Assembly (NCBI GenBank): GCA_959347315.1 | Contig: OY365810.1 | Coordinates: 3,209,686-3,273,685, forward strand | Source: Bimastos eiseni | Lineage: Eukaryota; Annelida; Clitellata; Crassiclitellata; Lumbricidae | Reading direction: 5' to 3' | Length of the DNA: 64,000 bases | Made by a program: the position numbers and the translations under genes | Shown here: one piece after another, positions 23,843-37,124 of the stretch | Numbering within the stretch: the stretch's first letter is position 1 | How the letters are laid out: each line of letters begins with the position of its first letter | The notes under the pieces: generated by a model | What the model was told of the DNA's origin: nothing | Databases searched by the model: none | What the model saw: the letters and a program-made list of their open reading frames with translations, nothing else

Positions 23843-25161
23843 TACGATGTGTTTGACATCATCAAAACAGGGCATGGCGGACGAGACAACAATTTGAAGA
23901 TTTTATCAGTTACATACGCAGACATTACCCGGGAAGTCGTAGAGTTGTTCAAGTCGCACTGCATTGAGTGAATAGCCCTGAAGGGAGTTGTTGTTAAGCC
24001 AATATTAGCTAAAGATTATGGATAACGCTGTCAGGTTGATCTTATCGACATGCAATTCAGGCCGAGTGGATCATTCAATTGGATCATTGTGTAGGTCTAC
24101 CAAGATCATCTGACAATGTTCTGCATGTTGCGCCCTCTCACATCTAAATGTGCTTTGGAGGTAGCATAGCAACTCACGGGTGTTTTTCTTCTCTTTGGAG
24201 CCACACACATATTGTACAGCGATAGCGGGTCTGAATTATACTGCTTCAGTTATCGCCGAACTGAAACTGTTGTGGCCTGACTTAATCATGGTACACGGAA
24301 AGCCGTGTCATCCACAGACTCAAGGCTCTGTCGAACTCTGATGTTAAAGACATGCTAATGACTTCGTTTAGTGAAAATAAATCCGCATACTGGACAGTTG
24401 GACTGAAATTCGTTCAATTTGGCAATAATTCTAGCTTTCACACTGGAATCAAGCTATCATCACCGTATATGGCCCTGTTGGCAAATAATCCCAAATTCGG
24501 TCTTCGTTCAACGACCTTAACCGCCTGAGCTTCTAGAGCATAATTTTTGGTGACTGTGGACGACTTATTTTGGAGCTTTTAATACATCATCATCTACCGA
24601 TGGCCCGACCACATCAATAGACACAGAACAAGCTCTTCCAGACACATTAACGACAAGAACAACAGTGGACAGTAATCTATATACTCCAGGGCCCCACGCA
24701 ATAACCGTTGAAATGCACCAATCTGTTCCAGGCACACCACAAAATTTGGATAAAAGCCAATCCGTTCAGTAGTTTCCAGTGAATTAGGTCTGATAACATC
24801 GGAGCAGCAAACAGCCGACAGCCGTCCAGTTGGGCGGAGAATGTGATGAACGAAGAAGATAGCGTAAATGGCTCAGAGATCGAGCACATTGGTAGTACGC
24901 TTCAGTCTTCAAACACACCGTAAGCGAGCTCGGGATTCCATGGTCGACCAGACGCAGCGCATCTTCAAGCGTAGTCGAATAATAAATGTCTCCGTAAACC
25001 CAGGAGACGAAGCTACCATACCAATACTCCTCGTTGACCGAGGAAGGGGAGATCATCGGAACATACACTGGGTGTTGCTACTGACCGTGAGGAAAATGAC
25101 CTCTGCCGCATTGCTGACAGCCCGGAATGTTGAAGAGGAAATATTCACGAAATCAAGTTAA
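23843..25161 (+). pseudogene. Degenerate integrase-type transposase (KRBA2/SCAND3-like)
   Basis: Across several frames the + strand preserves a GHGGRDNNL zinc-binding block (about 23875), an integrase-core start KPILAKDYG...CQVDLIDMQ (about 24000-24055), SDSGSELYCF near 24225, GKPCHPQTQGSVE near 24300, and the end block TIPILLVDRGRGDHRNI (about 25015-25065). This order is that of the retroviral-type integrase proteins annotated as KRAB-A domain-containing 2 or SCAN domain-containing 3 in many animals, which derive from DNA transposons. Stops and frameshifts interrupt it throughout. I did not find terminal inverted repeats. Confidence 0.72.
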
Positions 25162-26166
25162 TGTGCGCACTCACAGGCTTCTCACTACTAATGACATTTC
25201 AACATAAGAGTAAATAGGCCTCCGAAGTGCGGTTCAATTAGAGTCCAAATGTGGTGGACAAGGGGTTGTGAAATGCAACTGTTCAGAGGATGGTTTCTCT
25301 TCACAGCTGAAAATGCTTCAAAACGAAAGTTAACTGTTACAGTAGATGTCATTCGAGTATGTCGTATGACCAAAAAAAACCGAACCCATAGATTCTATGA
25401 ATAAACTGTGTGCTTAATATGAACCGACATGATAGTTAACACTTATATTACACTTCCAATAACAGGATCCTCTGAGATAATTTATGTCATTTGCTTATTA
25501 ATTAATTGTTTAGTCTTTAAACATTTGTCAGGCTTCAGGGATTGTCTAAAATGCCTGGTTTATTCATTTATTTCGTAGAAAGCCTGAGTAAATCGGGTAT
25601 TTTAAAAATTGTCCAAATAAACCATGAATTTTACAAAATCCCTGGTTTCACGAATCACATGTACAGTAAAAGATACGTGTTGATGCTCGTATACATCTGC
25701 AGGTAGGTGTGCATATTAATGTATGTTTGTCTGTGTGTGTTTATGTATGTATCTGTAAGAACGCTGAGGGTTCTACTTAAATTATGTCTACTATTATATT
25801 AGATGCTGAATAAGTTAGATTATGCTAGGGGAAACTAGCTACACATGAAGAGACAGTTCGAAAACAACTATCTTTATTAAATACAGAGTAGATATAATAA
25901 TAATAACATATTAAATGATTATGACTAATACATAACAGTTACATGTACTTGCTAATATGAGTATGGATGAGATGATAACGACCAAGTCCTAAGATGATAT
26001 GAGTTGACGAGCCTGACAAGATAGCTAGAGTTCTCCCGAAGTCAGACTGCACCGTTCCTAACAGTGTTTCAGCTTAAAACTCACTTTCCTCAGCCAAAGA
26101 GGGAACTGACCTATCCTAGAAAAGACTACTTAGATTGGTTAGCTACCGACCACTCAAGGAGTCCCT

Positions 26167-26912
26167 AGAATGTGGGCTGACTGTAAATGCTAGAGCCTAC
26201 GCGAGTGACTGACAGAACCTATACTGTCTGTATTAGCGAATGTTCAGCTAAACTTAATGTATAATAATATATATAAATTGTTCAAGCCTATCTATAGTAA
26301 TGTAATGTTCAGAATGATCACGGTTACAGTCGGTCGGCCTTTGAAAACCGAACCTCCTTGTTCGACACATGGAACAGTAACAAAACTAAGACTAAAGAAA
26401 TATATTCGTCCTGAATTCATCTTGCTCTCATTGCTCCACGTATCTTGTACAGAGTTTAACAGAAGATCGTGTGAGAGTGACAGCGATGAGTTGGCTGTAT
26501 GTAATCGTCACAGCCGCCACGTGGAAGATGTGGATACGTTTCCCGTGACTCATCCGTAGACGAATTCAAGTCGAAGGATAACACGACACGAGTATAACAT
26601 GAAATGAAAACACAATCAGAAATGTTAAAACACGCAATGTAAACAAGAACGCGGAAAATAGTAATATGTAATGCAGTGTAGAAACAAGACGATAGAGAAG
26701 GTAAGCCATGAGGTAAATCTAAATGCTTATGATGAATGTATGATGGATGACTAGTAATGTGGACTGACTGTAAATGCTAGAGCCTACGTGAGTGATTGAC
26801 ATAACCTAAACTGTCTGAATTAGCGAATGTTCAGCTAAACTTAATGTATAATAATGATCTCTATATATAAATTGTTCAAACCTATCTATTGTAATGTAAT
26901 AATCACGGTTAC
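26167..26912 (+). repeat. Pair of direct repeats, about 160 bp, 590 bp apart
   Basis: 26167-26335 and 26755-26912 share GACTGTAAATGCTAGAGCCT and ATTAGCGAATGTTCAGCTAA and the AT-rich part after it. Substitutions and small indels separate them. They could be a local duplication or remnants of long terminal repeats, but the sequence between them shows no retroviral genes. Confidence 0.75.
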
Positions 26913-26914
26913 AT

Positions 26915-27090
26915 ATCTATGTGCATGTGTGTGTCCGTATGTCTGTGTGTATGTATGCGTGTATGTCTGTGTGTATGTCTGTGTGTATGTATGCGTGTAT
27001 GTCTGTGTGTATGTATGCGTGTATGTCTGTGTGTATGTATGCGTGTATGTATGCGTGTATGTATGTGTGCATGAGTGCACGTGTGTGGTC
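26915..27090 (+). repeat. (TGTATGTCTGTG)n minisatellite
   Basis: Alternating GTATGTCTGTGT and GTATGTATGCGT units. Open frames on both strands here are repeat artefacts. Confidence 0.95.
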
Positions 27091-27557
27091 ACATGTTTAT
27101 TTGCATATATTTGTTTATGTCAGAGTGTAAATATCGTGCATGTCTGTGTGTGTAAATATGTATTCAGGCCCATGTATATAGTCACTCATGTATGCATGTG
27201 TACTTATATATGTGAAGTGCGTCCTCACAATATGGTTGTCTCTGAGTGGGTCTGTTTGGTTTGAATGAGGTACATTTATAAGTCATATTATCGGAAGGTA
27301 AACAAACGATCGAAATGAAATATGAACAGAAGGGCAGAAAAGTGTTTTTCAGTGGCTACGAAGTTTGAGTCCGAGCAGTGACATACTTGACATACTTGAA
27401 AGATATGCCAAAAATACGGAAAGTAGATGAGAGAAGAGGTTGCAAATTGGTATTTAATTATTTTACGAAAAACAATCAAGCAAACAATCAAGCAAACAAT
27501 TGAGCAAAACAACCTCATTGAAATTTTAGTGACTTAGTTGTAAAAACTAACCTTTAC

Positions 27558-30500
27558 TTAGATAGATGATGAAAGTAATAATCGTAGTAAAGACAACAAT
27601 GAACACCATCGCAAGAATCAGTAGATACATAAGCATCGAGTTTGATTCAACTGCAACACAATAATTCATATTAATAATTTCTTTCAACCAAAGTTTTGAC
27701 ACTATTACATAGGCCTACCGTGACTACTGCCATGCCCGATTTAAGACATTTGGCGGCCCTGTGCAAATCTACTTTTAGGCGCCCCCGACCCAATTTATGA
27801 CACTGGCCATTAAAATGAGTTTTTTTTATTTATTGGTATTCTTATGATTGCGTTTATCACTTAGTTCCATGGGTAGACTCTACCTTGAGAGACCATTATT
27901 TATGACACCAACAATATAATACTTCCATTAGCGAATAAGAATAACAAATAAGCCAACGTTGTTTCATTTATGAATTCCCAAATTTATTTTTATGTTTTTT
28001 TATAGCAAAATTAGCCCTTAAAATCGGCGGCTTTATAGACGGCTGCCCAGTTTGCCTGTGTACCGCTATGATCATTATTATTCAATGATTGCACACCTAA
28101 TCTCTTTTCCGAGATGAATTGTTCTTCCCCGTTGAAAATAAAAATCATGTTATTGCTTTGGATCTATTATTGTAGGCCTGTATGTACATTAAAACACGTC
28201 AGAAAAATAATCCTAACAATTGATTACACCAATTTGTCTATTTCTTTTTGCACATAGGGTTAGTTACTTTAATGCACAATAAATGCGTGCGAGTGATCAG
28301 TTAGACCATTGCATCCTCATTATTCACATAGGATGGTGGGGAAAAATAACTCATACTATGCTCATCAAGGAACTCAAAATTATCGCCTTTAAAGTAAGTA
28401 AGTTCGAAAAGTGTTTAAGCCCATTGTTAAAGGCGTGAATGTTTTGAGGCTTAACTTATTTGTCCATTGCTTAGTAAGTTTTATAAGTGTCTAAGCCAAT
28501 TGTTAAAGATGAACCACATTGGCTGCTTGATAGAGGCTACTTTATTTGGGGATATTTTATCGGGGCTATATTGTCGGAGGCTATTTTGTCAGAGGCTATT
28601 TTGTCCGGGGCTATTTTTTCGTGCTATTTTGTAGGGGTGCCTATCATTCAATATCATTACATATATCTTGACCCACATCGAGAACCACTCAATCGATCTT
28701 GTTATCACCATCGTCTCATCGCTCTTCAGATGTAGCCTTTTTCTTAACCGGCTCAACAGGTCTACCGTTTTACCCAGTAACTCTTCAACCTCCACGAATC
28801 TGTCTTCTATAGACACCACTCCGCTATTGCTTCTCTGTACACTAAACTGATCTACGCAATATTCCAGCAGGTATCCTGCCTCTGTCATCTTGACCTCTCC
28901 GACGCATTCGACACCATCGATGAAAGCCTCATTTTTAACATAATAATTTCTTGGTTTAATGGCTCTTACACCACCCTACTATGGTTCAAGTCCTACCAAT
29001 CTTCCAGATCCTTCTCTGCTAAAACATCATGTCACTGTTTCAACACTTCCCACTCTCTTGCGGCGTTCTTCAAGGCTGCGTTCTGAGTCCACTCCTCTAC
29101 ATCCTGTTAACTACATCATTAAATTATCTAGTCGAATCATCATCCGTTAACCATCACCTGTACACAGACGACTAACCAACTCTGAATAACGTTTCTCTGA
29201 GTTCTTGTCCCACCTCGATTGCGCAGTTACTCAATGTATTTCATCTGTTGAATTTCATGCTGATGCCCATGTTCTCAGTTCTTTCCGCCAATTACTATAC
29301 ACAATTATAATTTACGGTCAAGACCGCATCTCTTCCGTCTTCCTACTAGAGACGATAGATAGTTTGTGACCAGGGTAGTGTTCAGCCGATATCAACTATA
29401 GTACTGTAGTATTTCTACCGTTTTACTTTCTAAGTATCTGACATTTCCTTTCTTTATTTCTTTTTACCGTGCATTTACTTGTGCCTTGTTGAATGTAATT
29501 TCCTGCGGTATGCCAGCTTGTTTATCAAACGAAAATAAATTATTAGTAATAATAAAAAAATCTTCTGCCTCAACCATTCCAAAGCAGAATTCTTCATCAG
29601 AGACACAATCTCACAAGAACGAGTCTAACCCTTCAATGCTTATCGACTATCTCGGAATCCCTTCCCTTCAGGCGTCACCTCTGATACCATGTCTTCATTC
29701 TCAGTGCTACATCTTTAACCTCTCACATTTCTTTATCATGGATTTTTGTTGGCCCTCCGCGTGCGCACTGCTACTGCCCGAACAATACAACACAATACAA
29801 TACAACTGAAGTTTGATATTGCCATTTGCGACGATGAAATTGCCGTCGTATTGCAGAACAATTGTGCGCGAAGGACTTCCTCAAGCCCTACACGGTGACT
29901 CCTTGGACGATGATCGATCCCGCACAGTCAATGTACGGTACGTGAGATTCTGGCACAGCCGTTTTGGCACAGCCGTTTTGGCGCAGGACGTTGTGGCGCA
30001 GCCGTTTTGGCGCAGGACGTTGTGGCGCAGCCGTTTTGGCGCAGGACGTTGTGGCGCAGATCTCTGATACAATATCATTGTATAATTTATTATGTAATAT
30101 ATAAATATATTATATGGCAACTAACACTTTAGTGTCGTAAATTATTCCACATGGCAAATCAGGTTAATCCTCGGGAGTGTCGGTAGAAGAAGATCGATCG
30201 GTGAAAAGAATCATGTTTAACTAAAAGCCGGATTAATGAAAAGGATACCGCTAAACTGGTCGAATTCGGACCTCCTTCGAATTACCCTTTACAACAACCC
30301 CTATAACTTGATGCAACTGGTGCAATTGGTTATTGAGTGACGCTTTAGAAGTGTGAAGATCATGATTGTCATTACGTTTGAGCACTATTGAAAAAGTATT
30401 CTTTACATTATATAATTCTTACTTGTCGGCTCTGAAACGTGAACCACCTTTGACAGCACCAAACACTGCTTGCCTCGAACAATACACCTCGCCTCACACT

Positions 30501-33500
30501 TGTGCCATCCAGCTTTCGAAGGTGTCAATGTTGAATTTTTAGATACGACTTCTTCGTGTACGCCATCGACCCACTTCCACGAGTAGCTGCACAGCTGACT
30601 ACTATTTGCCAAACATGTTACGGCCTGTTTGGTGTCGTAAACCATCACCGTCGATGAGTTATCAATGTTGACATCTAAACCAAAGCCAATATTTTATTTA
30701 TACCATAAGAGTTACCAGTTGGTCATAAATGCACTTTTGGAAGAATCGTGAAGTCGCGTTGAGCTTCGCAGGCTAATTACGCGAAAGATGATATGGATAA
30801 TCTCTCGGTTGACATTTTCTTTTATTCATCTAATCTTTAAATCGCCCCTCAACTAAATAACGGTTTTACAAACCAGTCCTAGGCAACTTGTAATACAATG
30901 GTGCATCGTTCCTTTGCAGGAGTCGCACCGGGAATCATGACCTTTGTTTTTCAAAACTGATTCATTCATCTCTAATTAGAAGGCAAAAAAATTGGACTTT
31001 ATTCTTCAAGACCGATACAAGGTCAAGGCTTCGCGTTGTAGGATCAAGACTAGGCTCAAAACATCAGACTGAGACCGAGGACAAGACCTCCGATAGCAAT
31101 TTTGGTAATATAATTTCAATACCATATTTAACTCGTATAACATTAGTTAGAAGGGAATAAAATTGGAATCTAGTGATTTTAAAATGATTCAGTTTAAACA
31201 ATTTTTTTGCTAAATAAGTTTGTTAGATAGCGAATTTAATGCTATGATATGGGCCTACTCATTTAAGTAGGCGAAAACCATGAAGTTATTTATAAGATTT
31301 ACATTCCTAGTTAGACCGTATGTCTCTGATCATAGGCCTAATGTTTAATGCAAAGCGTCCACAAAAACCCTTGAGACTGTTACAGTAATGCGAAACGACA
31401 AATTAATCTTAACGAGTACAATAGATGCGTTCAAAACGACAATATGAATTTAAAGAAATCAATCCTACGCAGATTTAAATTTTTTAAAATAACTAATGAA
31501 AAAGTATGAGAATATGTAAATATTCTAATAAACAGAGTGTTTTGAATGAAAAAATTATAAATAGAAAAATGTGCATTTTCGGCTTTGAATAGTTTTCAAA
31601 GATCTTTCAGTAGTTTAAAACGAGCATTTGGAAAGATTTTGAGGATTTGGAAATAACCAAGACCATTTCCAGCGAGACCGAGATCACTACCAAGATCTGA
31701 ACTCTCAAGACCGCATTGAAAGCCAAGACGAGATCAAGACCTTCAAAACGGGTTTCGAGACTTGACTTGGTCACTGGCTAAGGTTGGTTTAACATTTTTT
31801 AATGAATGACACATGGGTTATATAAGACATTAACACTCTGTTTGTTTTTTAGAGTGGACTTATATTTAATGTTGTTTCTTACATATTATGTTAAGGACGT
31901 CTGAAGAGCAGCTGTATTTAGACAGTTCATTTGTTGTTGTCTCGCAAACATACGACGATCCGTTCAGACCTAATCTTGCAATCATGGCAAGCTTGCAAGT
32001 CATTTGATGACCGGTATCAAAGCACGATACACCTCTCTCGATGGGATCTACTGAACGAACTTCTCTCCATTGTATAATAGGTGAAATGTTGCCATGATAT
32101 GAAACGTTGCACGACATTTGCAGTACGTCTGGTTCCATGTTGCAGTCATTTGGCCCAAGTAAGCCATCTGGCTTCATATTCGATAGGCAGATTGGAACAG
32201 ATACTGCATACAACACAAATAATATAAATAACCGATCGATCAAAACTTGCATTATATTTAGTTAATCCCACAAAGACATTGATGCTTTAGCATGTTTTCC
32301 TATTTCCTTAACTATCAATCGACCGTTTTAAGGCGGTGCAAAGTCAACCAATCGATATGTCTGCAAAAACAAGAAGAACAGTCCTTAAAGCTAGCGAACG
32401 CTGAGGCAGCCATGGGTACGAAGCGTTAGCGACTTCATTTTTTTGACGTCGACATAATAAGGTTATACAGCCGCTTCGTCTTCCGACCGACAATGTGTGG
32501 TGTATGGTTGACGGTGTCATCGTAACGGAGTTGTCTAGGGAAGCAGATATCTCAGCACAAATTGCCGTCCAGGCGGGGATTTTAAACCCCGACTTCTCGG
32601 TTGACAGTTAATCACGCTAAACAGTAGACCACCGTCAACTTCATAGACGCATTCTTAAATTGGCAGTTAGGCATAACGCTTGCCAACAGTAATAAACTAC
32701 CAGTAAGCGATAGCTGTGAAACAGATACCTCGACATTCTCACTCAATTGTTAGCTTATTTATTGCATACAGTAAACATTTGTTGTATTACAATAGTAGGC
32801 CATTACCTAAAACTACCAGATGGGCTGAAGGAGATTCTCCATTTCCTCCGTTGTCCTGGCAAACGTATCTTCCAGCGTCATCCCGTTGCACTGATTTGAT
32901 TCTCAGGCGATAAGTATCGGTTCTTAAGATCCTCTCTACTTCATATCTGTTTTTGTACTGCGGATGTACTTGGCCCAAACAGTAGATACAGGTATCCTCG
33001 TGGTCCTTGGCTCCAACTCTATAGTGATACCAATTAACCTCCTTGGTTTGTGTTGAAGTGGTACAATTAAAGTGCGTAGTTTCACCAATCATTGCTTCAT
33101 AAATGAGTGGTTTCACATTAAAGTCCGCGTTCACTGAAATAACAATGCCAAATAACGTTTGGTGTCTATCATATATGCTGTATAGATTATACAGTATACA
33201 TATGATGTCCGTGATCATGAGCCTATATTCCAATGCGCAGGACCAAGATAAAGTATAATGTTTTACAGTGTTGGATTTCGACCCATTGCAGTTTAAAGCA
33301 AGGTTAATATATAGACATGTATATTGTTTAAATATACACATCATAAAACCTTACAATTTTATGCCTCATTATAATTTTATGACCAAACAATTACAGTGAA
33401 TTATTAAAATTTTCATCAAATGAATGCGTTTACTGATTAAGTTAAATGTACATCACTTGGTTGGTTTGATCTCGATGGTAGATTTCAATAAAAGTATACT

Positions 33501-36500
33501 CTGGAAACATTACTCATGTTTATTTGTTTTAATTCTTTAGAGTATGGTAATGTAATATTGTTCTTCATAAGCCGCAAGTGTGCCCGAATAAACTAAAATG
33601 TTAGGCCCCTGTAGGCTATGATGTCCTACACTGTGACTTAACGGTAAATCCGAAACTGAAGTCATACGTAAGTATATTAAATACATGGATTTTATCAAAA
33701 GCTCGATCGGACAGCGCATAATAAAACGATTAAATTACGTCTTTAGGAATTGAGAGTTGGTCAAGACACAGTGTTCATATAACGCGAAGAGTAAAATGTA
33801 GGCAATTTCGATTCACTCGCAAACTTCCGCAGAACTCGGTCGGGAAGTTCCGATGCACAGCTGATAGTAGACACACTGTGCTTGGACACTTAAACTTGGA
33901 AGAAAAGATGTGTAAGCTACGACATAGGATCCCATATGACAAACAAGTGTTTGAAGATGGCTTGACACAGACACAACGATCACTGTCACCGAACCCGCGA
34001 GTTATGACATTCTTCGCAGCCAACAACGGGTTCCGGACATCTCCTCCGGACATTTCCTCTGGAAACCTTCCCCCTGTGACCCAGCGTAACTATTTAAACA
34101 GTTAAATTAAATTTGGACAGCAAAAGGAATGAACATTTATTTTAAAAGCATACATTGGATAAAGATGTTGCGTTAGATTCTTTCATCAATCCTCCTTTTA
34201 AGAAGATCCTGTTTCATCGATCCAGCTTCCATTTAAGCGATATTCTTTTCATCGTTCCAGCTTCCATTTATGAGCGATTATTTTCATCAGTGCAACTCAT
34301 TTAATCAATCTAGCTTCCATGGTTAAACATTTGCCTCAGACATATTTACGTAAGATTGTTAGTTGTTCACCCACTAACTAATTTACGGTCCGGAGGGAAC
34401 GGTGCAGAGTGAATTGTCCCATAGAGACAAATATTCGGGGGGAGGAGATATCGGGGGGAGATGTCAAGGGGAGATGTCCGGAGGAAATGTCAAGAGGAGA
34501 TGTCCGGGGGAAATGTCGAGGGGAGATGTCCGGAGGAAATATCCAGAGGGAAATGCCCTATACCCGCCAACAACTTATCGTAGATCGAAACCGTAGCATG
34601 GTCAGCAGCAATGCAATGTTATGTAAATCTTAGAAAGTCTTTCACCACCCACAAAGCCAAGTCAGGGAGACCAGCTTATACACCGGCGCTATGCCACATC
34701 CAGTTAGCAATAGCCAATCCTCGCTTTTCGTTCAGGTCAAACTACGGTGGGTCAAGCCAAGAAGACAGTATGGTGCCACGGTGATACTCGGTGATGAGGG
34801 TGGTCTTGTGGTTGCGCAGGAGTAGAGTCTGGATGGGACACCTTGAAGAGTTCGTTTTTTAGTCTTGAATGGAAAGTAGCAGAGGATAGTGAAAGTGGCG
34901 GAGAGGTTATATTTGCAGGTGGAATGCGGGGATGAACAAACTGACGGAGTTCTTTTGGGAGTCAGTTCCAAAGGGCTGGTGCAGCATGGACTAAAGAGCG
35001 GTTGCAGAATTTCGGAGACGATGAGACTGGAGGTCGCGTTAGAGAAATGTATGACAGTGAGAGAGTTGATCCGGGCGGTTGAATTGAAAGTAGTTCACAA
35101 ATGTAAGAGAGTTGAGAGGTTTGAAGTGCGTTGTAGGTGATAGATACAATTTTGTAGTGGATGCGTTGAGGGACTTAAAGTCAATGAAGTGATTTGAGAA
35201 CAGTTGTTATACGATGGTGTTTTGGGGTTTTAGTGAATGCGCGGGCAAGGGTATTCTGAATTGTTTGGAGGCGTTTTATTTAATAGGAATCAATGTTGTG
35301 AAAAAAAGAAAATTGCAATGATCTAGTTTTGAATGGAAAATGTATGTGGCTATTGCGCATGCAGTCTTGTAGGCCTAACTTAGTATTAGGTGCAATCAAT
35401 ATGTCACAGATGTGCATGAATATAAGCCTATGTCAGGTGCGAGATAGGTGGGCGATGTGGTTGGAAAAGGTAAGGCTCTTATCGAAGATGATTCCAAGTT
35501 TGCGGACAGGAGAAGAGGAAGGCACAGGAGAAGTGGGGTTTGTTTGAAGAAAGTCTGAGGGATAGGTAAGTTTTTTTAATGGTTCGCGGAAGCCAGTGAT
35601 GAGGAATTCTGTTTTTGAAAGGCTTAGGCGCAACACGTTGGTGTTCATCCAAGTTGATATCTATTCTGTATGTGATTTATTGCATCTGTAAGTGAGTAAG
35701 GGGAGATAGATATGAACAGTTGTGTATCGTCGGCGTAAAGGTGATGATCTACAGAAGACGAGGAAATAATTTTGCTGATTACAGAATGAATAAAAGAGGC
35801 CCAAGAACAGAACCTTGAGGAACACCGCAGGTGAGGCTGTGAGCACTAGATGAGTGACCAGAGGCATTGACAGTGAAAGAGCGTTAAGAAAGTATGACTT
35901 AATCTAGGATAGGGTAGTACCAGATTCCAAATGTAGAGGAAAGGCGTTTGATAAGAATGGCGTGATCTATGGTGTCGGAGGCGGCAGAAATATCTAAGAG
36001 ATATAGGCACGACACTTATTGACGACCTATCGCCATGACAAGTTTGTTGTATAGTGAGGTGAGGAGTGTTTCAGAAGAGCGATGCTTGGTGTATGCAGAT
36101 TTATTTGGGTTGAGGAGATTGTTTGAGGTTAGGACGCCACTGAGAAGAGAGAGGACAACTCGTTCCGAGAGTTTGGATAATAATGAAAGGTTTGAAATTG
36201 GAGCAATACATGAACTCTCTTGGGTTCTAACAATATCCAGTTAGCATCCATAAACCCCAAAGGATGAACGAATTCACGGTCAAACTTCGAGACTTCGATG
36301 GTAAGCATCCGAACATCGTACAATACTAAAAACATCGATGTAAGAGAGAAATAACAATACGAATGCGTATTAGATTCACATTAGATTTCCGAACGAATGC
36401 AAATAATCGTTCCGAGAATTCGCACTAGATGTACAGGTGCGTTACGACGGACATTGGCCTACTCGAGAACAATGGTACACTAGAAAAGTATGACTATCTT

Positions 36501-37124
36501 GGCTACACCACTGCTCTGAACCAAAAAGAGTGTAGGCCAAATCACTTCTCTTGCCCTTCGGTAGATCGAGGGGCTTCCATTTATAAAGGGTGGAAGTCAC
36601 TCCAAAGACTCGTAACTCTCACACTGCTCGCAGTTTAGCAGTGCTAGTCCGAAGCCAAGATCAAGGAGAAGAGCGACGCTAACGATCTTTGTTATCACAC
36701 AGTGTCGTTAAACTGCAACTAACCAATGACCCACATCGATCCCCTACCTCTTCAGCTAAGACGAGCATAGCTGGGTCTAGACGTCATTGGCCTACATGGA
36801 CATGTTGCACGCATTTCTCAGACTCAATCAAGCATTATTATCCCATCCTCAGACAAGGCGACAAGCCAATCAAATTTAATTAAAACGTTTAAAATCCGCA
36901 GAAGAAAGCATTAATAAATTCGGTAAGCGAAACCAACATGTGTGAATTCCATCATTTTACAAATCCCTGAACATAGAGAAAATAATACGCTGAACTTACA
37001 TAGAAGGCAAAAGGATTAAGGATAACCGATGATTTTTGGAAGAATAGCAATGAAGTGTAGATGAAATGCTATTTTATTCTTACTCACCAGTGAGCAAGAT
37101 AGCTGCCAGAATCCATTGGAACAT
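27558..37124 (-). CDS. Three-Ig-domain transmembrane receptor, 3' end not found
   Basis: Five exons join with one phase throughout (phase 1): 37124-37088 (start; MFQWILAAILLT signal peptide), 33133-32807, 32203-31883, 30674-30423 and 27650-27558, giving 343 residues. Residues 13-121 are a V-type Ig domain (HFNC, VNWYHY, DDAGRYVC). Residues 122-228 are a second Ig-like domain (MSCNVSYHGN, IIQWRE, SSYVCET). Residues 229-312 are a short third Ig domain (QAVTCL, SWKWVDG, GWHKCEARC). Residues 316-343 form a transmembrane helix (LLILAMVFIVVFTTIITFII). Each domain is one exon. The cytoplasmic tail should lie below 27558, but I could not identify it. The last exon is paralogous to the one at 63827-63943 (both have E-S/T-N-S-M before the helix). 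Likely a cell-surface recognition or adhesion receptor; ligand unknown. Confidence 0.75.
27720..28080. mobile_element. Possible hAT-like non-autonomous element
   Basis: CATTTGGCGGCCCTGTGCAA and AATCGGCGGCTTTATAGACG recall the GGCGCC/GGCGGC ends of the hAT-like elements at 47760-48310 and 54439-55991. Exact ends were not defined. Confidence 0.3.
28530..28640 (+). repeat. 17-bp tandem repeat
   Basis: About six units of GGCTATTTTGTCRGAG. Confidence 0.85.
28840..29190 (+). pseudogene. CR1-like reverse-transcriptase fragment
   Basis: Across frameshifts the + strand reads LDLSDAFDTIDESL (28890-28931), CGVLQGCVLSPLLYILL (about 29060-29110) and SSVNHHLYTDD (about 29140-29175). These are RT motifs of CR1-like elements (consensus LDLSAAFDTIDH, CGVPQGSVLGPLLF, YADD). 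Stops and frame changes show it is dead. It lies in an intron region of the Ig receptor, on the opposite strand. Confidence 0.85.
29620..29812 (+). mobile_element. 3' end of a non-LTR element with AATAC tail
   Basis: CCCTCCGCGTGCGCACTGCT precedes a (AACAC/AATAC)n tail at 29783-29806, as at the 3' end of some non-LTR elements. It may be the end of the element fragment at 28840. Confidence 0.5.
29945..30262 (+). mobile_element. Left part of the GGCGCAG-TIR minisatellite element
   Basis: Three and a half units of a 29-base repeat built on CCGTTTTGGCGCAGGACGTT end at 30060 in TGGCGCAGATCTCTGA. A unique stretch follows (TTATTCCACATGGCAAATCA at 30143) and then the start of the 40-base array. The same order is seen at 39738 onwards. 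The right end is lost after 30262. Confidence 0.8.
31015..31770 (-). repeat. Two GAGACC-type hexamer tracts
   Basis: 31015-31110 and 31660-31770 are runs of AAGACC/GAGACC with changes, the same family as at 8097 and 51955. Confidence 0.65.
32555..32630 (-). repeat. tRNA-like sequence (pseudogene or SINE head)
   Basis: On the - strand TGTTTAGCGTGATTAACTG and GGGGTTTAAAATCCCCGCC sit at tRNA-like spacing, the second resembling a T-arm/B box with a pairing stem. The A box and acceptor stem are poor, so this is not a working tRNA. Confidence 0.4.
34180..34350 (+). repeat. 40-bp minisatellite array
   Basis: Four to five units of the TTTCATCGATCCAGCTTCCA type, same family as at 7080. Confidence 0.75.
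34425..34560 (+). repeat. 16-bp tandem repeat
   Basis: About eight units around GGGGAGATGTCCGGAG. Confidence 0.85.
34730..36215 (-). pseudogene. CR1-like retrotransposon, reverse transcriptase and 3' end
   Basis: On the - strand, with frame changes, come ISNLSLLSKLSERVVLSLLS (from about 36210), ISAASDTIDHAILIKRLSS, SLTCGVPQGSVLGPLLFIL near 35830, HHLYADDTQLF near 35740 (the catalytic YADD), TNVLRLSLSKTEFLIT and VRKLGIIFDKSLTFSNHIAH near 35470. Further on are the typical C-terminal KTKKRTLQG and RLYSCATTRPPSSPS. At least two stops lie in the palm region. The N-terminal endonuclease is absent, so it is a 5'-truncated dead copy in intron 1 of the Ig receptor, in the same orientation as that gene. 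Confidence 0.9.

Noticed and set aside
26167..26912. Long terminal repeats of a small retrotransposon
   Set aside because: Only 590 bases apart, no primer-binding site or coding region between them, and no clear TG...CA ends.
26854..27264. Long open frame of C-V-Y-V repeats
   Set aside because: It is a GTAT/GTCT minisatellite read in frame; the opposite strand is open for the same reason.
32555..32630. Functional tRNA gene
   Set aside because: The acceptor stem does not pair well and the A box is poor.
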